Source of the DNA: Lysobacterales bacterium
GTDB lineage: Bacteria > Pseudomonadota > Gammaproteobacteria > Xanthomonadales > SZUA-36
Reading direction: 5' to 3'
NCBI GenBank assembly: GCA_009692275.1
Contig: SHZL01000082.1
Location: 1-9,937, forward strand
Length of the DNA stretch: 9,937 nucleotides
Both the position numbers and the translations under genes were made by a program. Within the stretch, counting starts at the first letter, position 1, and each line of letters opens with the position of its first letter. This document shows positions 6,134 to 9,937 of the stretch, piece by piece. The notes under the pieces were generated by a model. The model had not been told where the DNA came from and ran no database searches. It worked only from the letters and a program-made list of their open reading frames with translations.

Positions 6134-7219
6134 TTACAGGCCCTGCGCACCCTGGGTAAGCCGGATGGCATCGCCGAGTATTTCCAAAGCTGTCTGCTTG
6201 CAGGGAGGCAGCTCTGCCGGGCTAGGTCGCAGAGGCGTTAGTCTTTTACCCCAGCGCAGCACTCCTGCAGCCCGGGTCAGGCCGGCGCCAAAGGCGGCCA
6301 ACAGGATGTTACTCCCGGGCTGGATTCGCCCTTCTTCGAGCGCCTCGACCAGTGCCACGGGAATACTTGCAGCGGACGTATTGCCGTACTTATCGATATT
6401 GAGTGCAACGCAACTCATGTCCACGTCCAGCTGTTTGGCCAGGGACTCGATGATGCGCGCATTGGCCTGGTGAGGAACGATGAGGTCAATGTCCTTGTTT
6501 TCCAGCCCCAATTGCTGCAGGACGATGCCGATTTCCCCGGCCATCCCTTTCACCGCGCGGCGAAAAATCTCCCGGCCATCAAACTGCACTCCGAACACGC
6601 CATAATTGGCGCAAAAGCGATTTCCAGCGGTGCCAAAATTGGGTAAAAGCAGCGCTTCCAGCGCATCACCCTCACATCCCAGGTGCGATGCCAGTAGCCC
6701 GGTCTCCTCGTTGCTCGGTTGCAGCACGACGGCGCCTGCCCCATCGCCAAACAGAACAGCAGTATCGCGCAAGGACCAGTTCAGAAACCAGGTGATACGT
6801 TCACTGCCAATGACCACTGCTTTCTGGTAGCCGCCGGCGCGGATCATGGCGGTGGCCACGCTCAGCGAATAGATGAAACCGCTACAGCCCGCATTGAGGT
6901 CAAAAACGGCCGCATTGCAGGCGCCCATTTTCTTCTGTACGTGGGCAGCGGTGCTCGGTATGACCGTATCCGGAGAACAGGTGGCAACGATGAGGAGATC
7001 GATCTCGCCGGGCTCAAGTCCTGCTGCGGCGATGGCTCGCAAGCCTGCCACGCTGGCAAGGTCACTGACCGGCACATGCGAAACGCGCCGCTCGCTGATA
7101 CCGCTGCGGCTGCGGATCCATTCGTCGCTGGTGTCAATGACGCTGGCCATGTCCGCGTTGGTCATGACGGCGGGGGGCAGGCATTTTCCCCAGCCGGTAA
7201 CTTCAGCATATGACGGCAT
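6134..7219 (-). CDS. fabH: 3-oxoacyl-ACP synthase III (FabH family)
   Basis: Thiolase-fold condensing enzyme that joins a starter acyl-CoA to malonyl-ACP and begins fatty acid synthesis. The catalytic triad is clear: Cys112 in LNAGCSGF, His250 in PHQANARI, Asn280 in GNTSAASIP. FGDGAGAVVL (158-167) and the closing GAGLTRAAGVLRWG (311-324) are also standard. The protein has 361 residues against about 320 for typical FabH; the extra 37 residues are a C-terminal tail after RWG with a likely helix. The start at 7219 has AGGGA six bases upstream. It does not sit among fabD/fabG/acpP, so it is probably a paralogue. Its place directly before bkdA1 suggests use of branched-chain acyl-CoA starters, as in bacteria with iso-fatty acids. 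That specificity is inference. Other FabH-like roles (quinolone, beta-lactone or olefin synthesis) are possible but have no support here. Confidence 0.92.
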   Translation of the reverse strand: MPSYAEVTGWGKCLPPAVMTNADMASVIDTSDEWIRSRSGISERRVSHVPVSDLASVAGLRAIAAAGLEPGEIDLLIVATCSPDTVIPSTAAHVQKKMGACNAAVFDLNAGCSGFIYSLSVATAMIRAGGYQKAVVIGSERITWFLNWSLRDTAVLFGDGAGAVVLQPSNEETGLLASHLGCEGDALEALLLPNFGTAGNRFCANYGVFGVQFDGREIFRRAVKGMAGEIGIVLQQLGLENKDIDLIVPHQANARIIESLAKQLDVDMSCVALNIDKYGNTSAASIPVALVEALEEGRIQPGSNILLAAFGAGLTRAAGVLRWGKRLTPLRPSPAELPPCKQTALEILGDAIRLTQGAQGL

Positions 7220-7277
7220 TGATCATCCCTGCAAAATACTTGCGCTCCACCTTCAGGCCATGTGCTGCCTGGTTCAT
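7203..7277 (-). CDS. Possible 24-codon coupling ORF between soxG and fabH
   Basis: An ATG at 7277 overlaps the soxG stop as ATGA and opens a 24-codon frame that ends 17 bases inside fabH, in a different frame. It would bridge the 54-base soxG-fabH gap with continuous translation. The peptide (beginning MNQAAHGLKVERKYFAGM) has no recognisable function and the ribosome signal (GGGG, then AGG close to the ATG) is modest. It may be chance. Confidence 0.2.
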   Translation of the reverse strand: MNQAAHGLKVERKYFAGMINAVIC

Positions 7278-7918
7278 GGCCTGGCCCCATAAAGCCGGGT
7301 GAGTTGTTCTGCGTGTGGCACTGAAGCAATCAGGAGTTGCCACAGATAGGCGGCGTAGCCGCGATCGAATATCAAATCGAAAACCGGCTTGGAAGCCGGC
7401 CCTTCCCCGGCATGATAGTGCAGCGTAACGGCAGCATGTTGCAAGCGGGTGCGTGCAGTGTGTGCCCCAGTTTGGATGCCCGCGTGCACGTCGAGGCCGC
7501 ATAACTTGCTGAGCAACCACGGCGCAGCGCTGCCGGAGAGGCGGAATACGGCGAGTGCTGACGACATGTCCAGCGCTATAGTGCGTTGTGCATGCAGTGC
7601 TGGTTGCATTTGTTCCAGCAGCCGTTTGGCGCTGATTCGTTCGCTGAACAGCAGCCAGTCACGCGGCGCCTGGCAAAGCGCGACCGGATCCTGTCCGGAG
7701 CATTCATTGACTTTGGCCGATAGCACAATGCCACAGGCTGCCATGGATGACTCCAGGGCATTGAAGTCCTGCAAACTACGCAGGCGCAGCAGAGTTATTC
7801 CATCCAACTCGCGCAAACCAATCCCGGTGCTGAGAAAAGATCGATCTTCGACACCTCCCTGTTGCAGGGCAGTGCAGGGGGGCGCATCGATGAATTCATT
7901 CCAGTCGGCTGTATTCAT
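7274..7918 (-). CDS. soxG: Sarcosine oxidase, gamma subunit
   Basis: Small subunit of heterotetrameric sarcosine oxidase, 214 residues, near the family's usual 190-210. It belongs to the same fold group as the GcvT-like aminomethyltransferase domain. SoxG proteins are poorly conserved, so recognition rests on a few features. These are the CQAPRDWLLF stretch (82-91), the ALDMSSALAVFRLSGSAAPWLLSKLCGLDVH stretch (about 114-144) and a closing DLIFDRGYAAYLWQLL (180-195), which matches the conserved DLYVxRSYAxYLW pattern. Position supports it strongly: its ATG overlaps the soxA stop as ATGA, the standard soxA-soxG order. The enzyme oxidises sarcosine to glycine, yielding hydrogen peroxide and 5,10-methylene-tetrahydrofolate. 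The first 25 residues look variable. The subunit's own chemical role is not established. Confidence 0.88.
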   Translation of the reverse strand: MNTADWNEFIDAPPCTALQQGGVEDRSFLSTGIGLRELDGITLLRLRSLQDFNALESSMAACGIVLSAKVNECSGQDPVALCQAPRDWLLFSERISAKRLLEQMQPALHAQRTIALDMSSALAVFRLSGSAAPWLLSKLCGLDVHAGIQTGAHTARTRLQHAAVTLHYHAGEGPASKPVFDLIFDRGYAAYLWQLLIASVPHAEQLTRLYGARP

Positions 7919-9937
7919 GCTTTGAGCCTGGCGTTCACGGGGTCAAGAAAAGTGGCGGACACAACCCTGACTTCGTAGCGTTGCTCCTGGTCAATCACAC
8001 TAAGCACCGCTCCCGCATGTTCCCGGCCGCCGCGCAACATGCCTAGCGCCAGGCAGCGGTTCATGGTCGGACTGAAGCCGGCCGATGTAATCCAGCCGTC
8101 GGTCAACGCGGGCGCCTGCCTGTTTTTGCCGAGGAGCAAGTGTGCGCCCGGACGCATGACTTGCGCCGGATCAGCCGCCAGCAACCCAACCAGTTGCTTG
8201 CGTTCCGGGTCCAGGTTGGCCGGGCGGAAAAGGGAACGCTTACCCACGTAGTCGGCTGTCTTGTTGCGTGCAACCTGGCCCCAGCCAACATCGTCCGGCG
8301 TGGTTGCGCCATCCGTGTCACTGCCTACGTGCAGATAGCCTTTTTCAAGGCGCAGAATCATCAGTGCCTCGATTCCGTAGGGTGTCAACCCAAGCTCCTG
8401 GCCTGACCGCAACGCCCGGGCCAGAAAATGACTGGCCTGGTTAGCCGCAATATTGACCTCGAAACTGGTTTCGCCACTGAAGCTGACACGCACGATGCGC
8501 GCTTCCAGTCCCGCCAGCAGGCCGGTGGTTGCGGCCATGTGTGGCAATGCACCTGGTTCCAGGTCCATGTCCGTGCCAAGGGCTTGTAACAGACTGCGGG
8601 AGTGCGGGCCGGCAAACGTAAAATTGGCCCACTGGCTGGTGACATCATCGACCAGCACCTGTAAGTCGGTCCACTCGCACTGCAGCCATTCTTCGAACAG
8701 CCCCATGATGCGGGAAACTCCAGCCGAAGTCGTATTGACCAGGAAGTGATCAGCCGCAAGGCGAATGAAAACCCCATCATCCATGATGACGCCGTTTTCG
8801 TTCAGCATGAGCCCGTACCTGACCCTGCCAACCGCCAGGCTGTGTACGTTGTTGCAATAGATGCGGTGCAGAAATTCCGCGGCATGCGGGCCACGCACTT
8901 CGATCTTGCCAATGGGTGAGTTGTCAAATACCCCGACCTGGTTGCGCACTGCATGGATTTCGCGATGAATGGCAGCGCGTGGGGCCTCGCCTTCCTGCGG
9001 GTAATATTCCGGCCGCTGCAATCCTCCATAGTCCGCAAAATGTGCCTGCAGCCGGGCATGTGTGCGATGTGCGGGGAGGAAACGCCGCGGGGCATAAAAA
9101 TCCCCCTGGCTGCGGCCGGCAATGGCACCGAGGGTGACCGGCATGTAGGGCGGCCGGAACGTGGTCGTGCCGATTTCTTCGATGCTCTTGCCGGTCAAAG
9201 CGGATAGTACGAGGAAGGCGTTGATGTTGCCGGTCTTGCCCTGGTCCACAGCCATACCGGTGGTGGTATAGCGCTTGAAATGTTCCACCGACTCGTAGCC
9301 CTCTTGCACTGCCAGTTCTGCGTCGGCAAGAGTCACGTCGTGTGCGAGGTCAGTCCACTGCCGGCGTTTGCAGGGTTCCGGTCGGGCAGCAGCAGCATCA
9401 GAGGATGCAATGATGTCCTGGGTGATCTGTGGTTGGTGCACCGCGCGTGGAACAAACCCCAGGCCCGCACAGAGTTCCCGGGTACTGTTTGCCGCGTTGG
9501 CCAGAGCCTCATCGAGGTCAGCAATGCCTGCGGCCGAACCCACCACATTGAAACCCGCAGGCAGACGATCGGGCACGAAACTCTGGCTGGCGTGGTGGAA
9601 CCTGAGAGTTCCGCGGGCATGACAGAGCAGGTGGACCCGGGGCGCCCAGCCACCGGAAACACCCAGCAGATCGCACGCGACTGAGCCTCTGGAAATTCCT
9701 TGCAGCGATTCGATACTAACGCGCCGAATGCGGCGGGATCCGCTCGTGTTGCGCAGACGACACCCGGCGTACAGCGGAATGCCTAATTGTTGCATTTGCG
9801 CCGTGAGGTGCCCGGGGACTTCCGCCCGGTTGTCCACCACGGCCATGACGGCAATGCCATGCGCATTGAGATCCAGGGCTGTTTGATAGGCTGAGTCGTT
9901 ATTGCAGGCAATCACTGCTTTGCTGCCAGCCGCAACG
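7915..9937 (-). CDS. soxA: Sarcosine oxidase, alpha subunit (partial, 5' end beyond window)
   Basis: The frame is open through the right edge, so about 673 C-terminal residues of a roughly 1000-residue protein are present; a GTG at 9915 is not the start. Counting from 9915, residues 1-150 are the end of the nucleotide-binding oxidoreductase part, with the SoxA signature DLLGVSGGWAPRVHL (82-96). Residues about 190-290 form the SoxA A3-like region, with RYTTTGMAVDQGKTGNIN and GTTTFRPPYMPVTLGA. Residues about 310-666 are the GcvT-like folate-binding module, from AVRNQVGVFDNSPIGKIEVRGP to the C-terminal GcvT barrel (GLEARIVRVSFSGETSFEV, then MRPGAHLL and GWITSAGFSP). The alpha subunit binds NAD and tetrahydrofolate and receives the methyl carbon from sarcosine. 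The 2Fe-2S-like N-terminal domain and the soxB and soxD genes are expected outside the window. Confidence 0.93.
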   Translation of the reverse strand, partial: VAAGSKAVIACNNDSAYQTALDLNAHGIAVMAVVDNRAEVPGHLTAQMQQLGIPLYAGCRLRNTSGSRRIRRVSIESLQGISRGSVACDLLGVSGGWAPRVHLLCHARGTLRFHHASQSFVPDRLPAGFNVVGSAAGIADLDEALANAANSTRELCAGLGFVPRAVHQPQITQDIIASSDAAAARPEPCKRRQWTDLAHDVTLADAELAVQEGYESVEHFKRYTTTGMAVDQGKTGNINAFLVLSALTGKSIEEIGTTTFRPPYMPVTLGAIAGRSQGDFYAPRRFLPAHRTHARLQAHFADYGGLQRPEYYPQEGEAPRAAIHREIHAVRNQVGVFDNSPIGKIEVRGPHAAEFLHRIYCNNVHSLAVGRVRYGLMLNENGVIMDDGVFIRLAADHFLVNTTSAGVSRIMGLFEEWLQCEWTDLQVLVDDVTSQWANFTFAGPHSRSLLQALGTDMDLEPGALPHMAATTGLLAGLEARIVRVSFSGETSFEVNIAANQASHFLARALRSGQELGLTPYGIEALMILRLEKGYLHVGSDTDGATTPDDVGWGQVARNKTADYVGKRSLFRPANLDPERKQLVGLLAADPAQVMRPGAHLLLGKNRQAPALTDGWITSAGFSPTMNRCLALGMLRGGREHAGAVLSVIDQEQRYEVRVVSATFLDPVNARLKA

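Overview
The window holds ten gene calls and almost no non-coding DNA. The longest gene-free gap is about 100 bases, and I see no tRNA, rRNA, CRISPR array, insertion sequence or phage-like region. GC content is moderately high. The side-by-side arrangement of a TesA-type lysophospholipase and YbbA/YbbP-type ABC genes is typical of Gammaproteobacteria. A branched-chain 2-oxoacid dehydrogenase next to a FabH would suit a gammaproteobacterium that makes iso-branched fatty acids, as Xanthomonadales-like or Woeseia-like lineages do. The lineage is inference, not something the sequence proves.

Layout, left to right. At the left edge, on the minus strand, is the first codon stretch of an FtsX-family ABC permease (YbbP-like), preceded by its ATPase (YbbA-like, 90-845). 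On the plus strand are tesA (820-1434), whose start lies inside the first codons of ybbA, and a PDZ-plus-multi-helix membrane protein (1519-2520). It resembles the sensory half of ComP-type histidine kinases but has no kinase. From 2534 to the right edge everything is on the minus strand. Read in transcription order this is soxA (5' part cut off by the window end), soxG, a fabH paralogue, then E1-alpha, E1-beta and E2 of the branched-chain 2-oxoacid dehydrogenase (bkdA1-bkdA2-bkdB).

How the genes fit together. SoxA and SoxG are subunits of heterotetrameric sarcosine oxidase, which converts sarcosine to glycine and passes the methyl carbon to tetrahydrofolate. SoxB and SoxD are not in the window and would be expected beyond the right edge. 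The Bkd enzymes turn valine-, leucine- and isoleucine-derived 2-oxoacids into isobutyryl-, isovaleryl- and 2-methylbutyryl-CoA. A FabH placed directly upstream could condense these with malonyl-ACP to start iso- and anteiso-fatty acids, so the pair may feed branched lipid synthesis as well as, or instead of, amino acid catabolism. No E3 (lipoamide dehydrogenase) gene follows bkdB.

The sox, fabH and bkd genes are tightly packed, with 4-base ATGA overlaps at soxA/soxG and bkdA2/bkdB. The only gap with visible regulatory structure is the 98 bases before bkdA1, which contain a perfect 18-bp palindrome overlapping a candidate promoter. Nothing here is plainly a new system. The best leads are that palindrome, the fabH-bkd pairing with a C-terminally extended FabH, the kinase-less PDZ/7TM sensor, and the overlapping divergent starts of ybbA and tesA.
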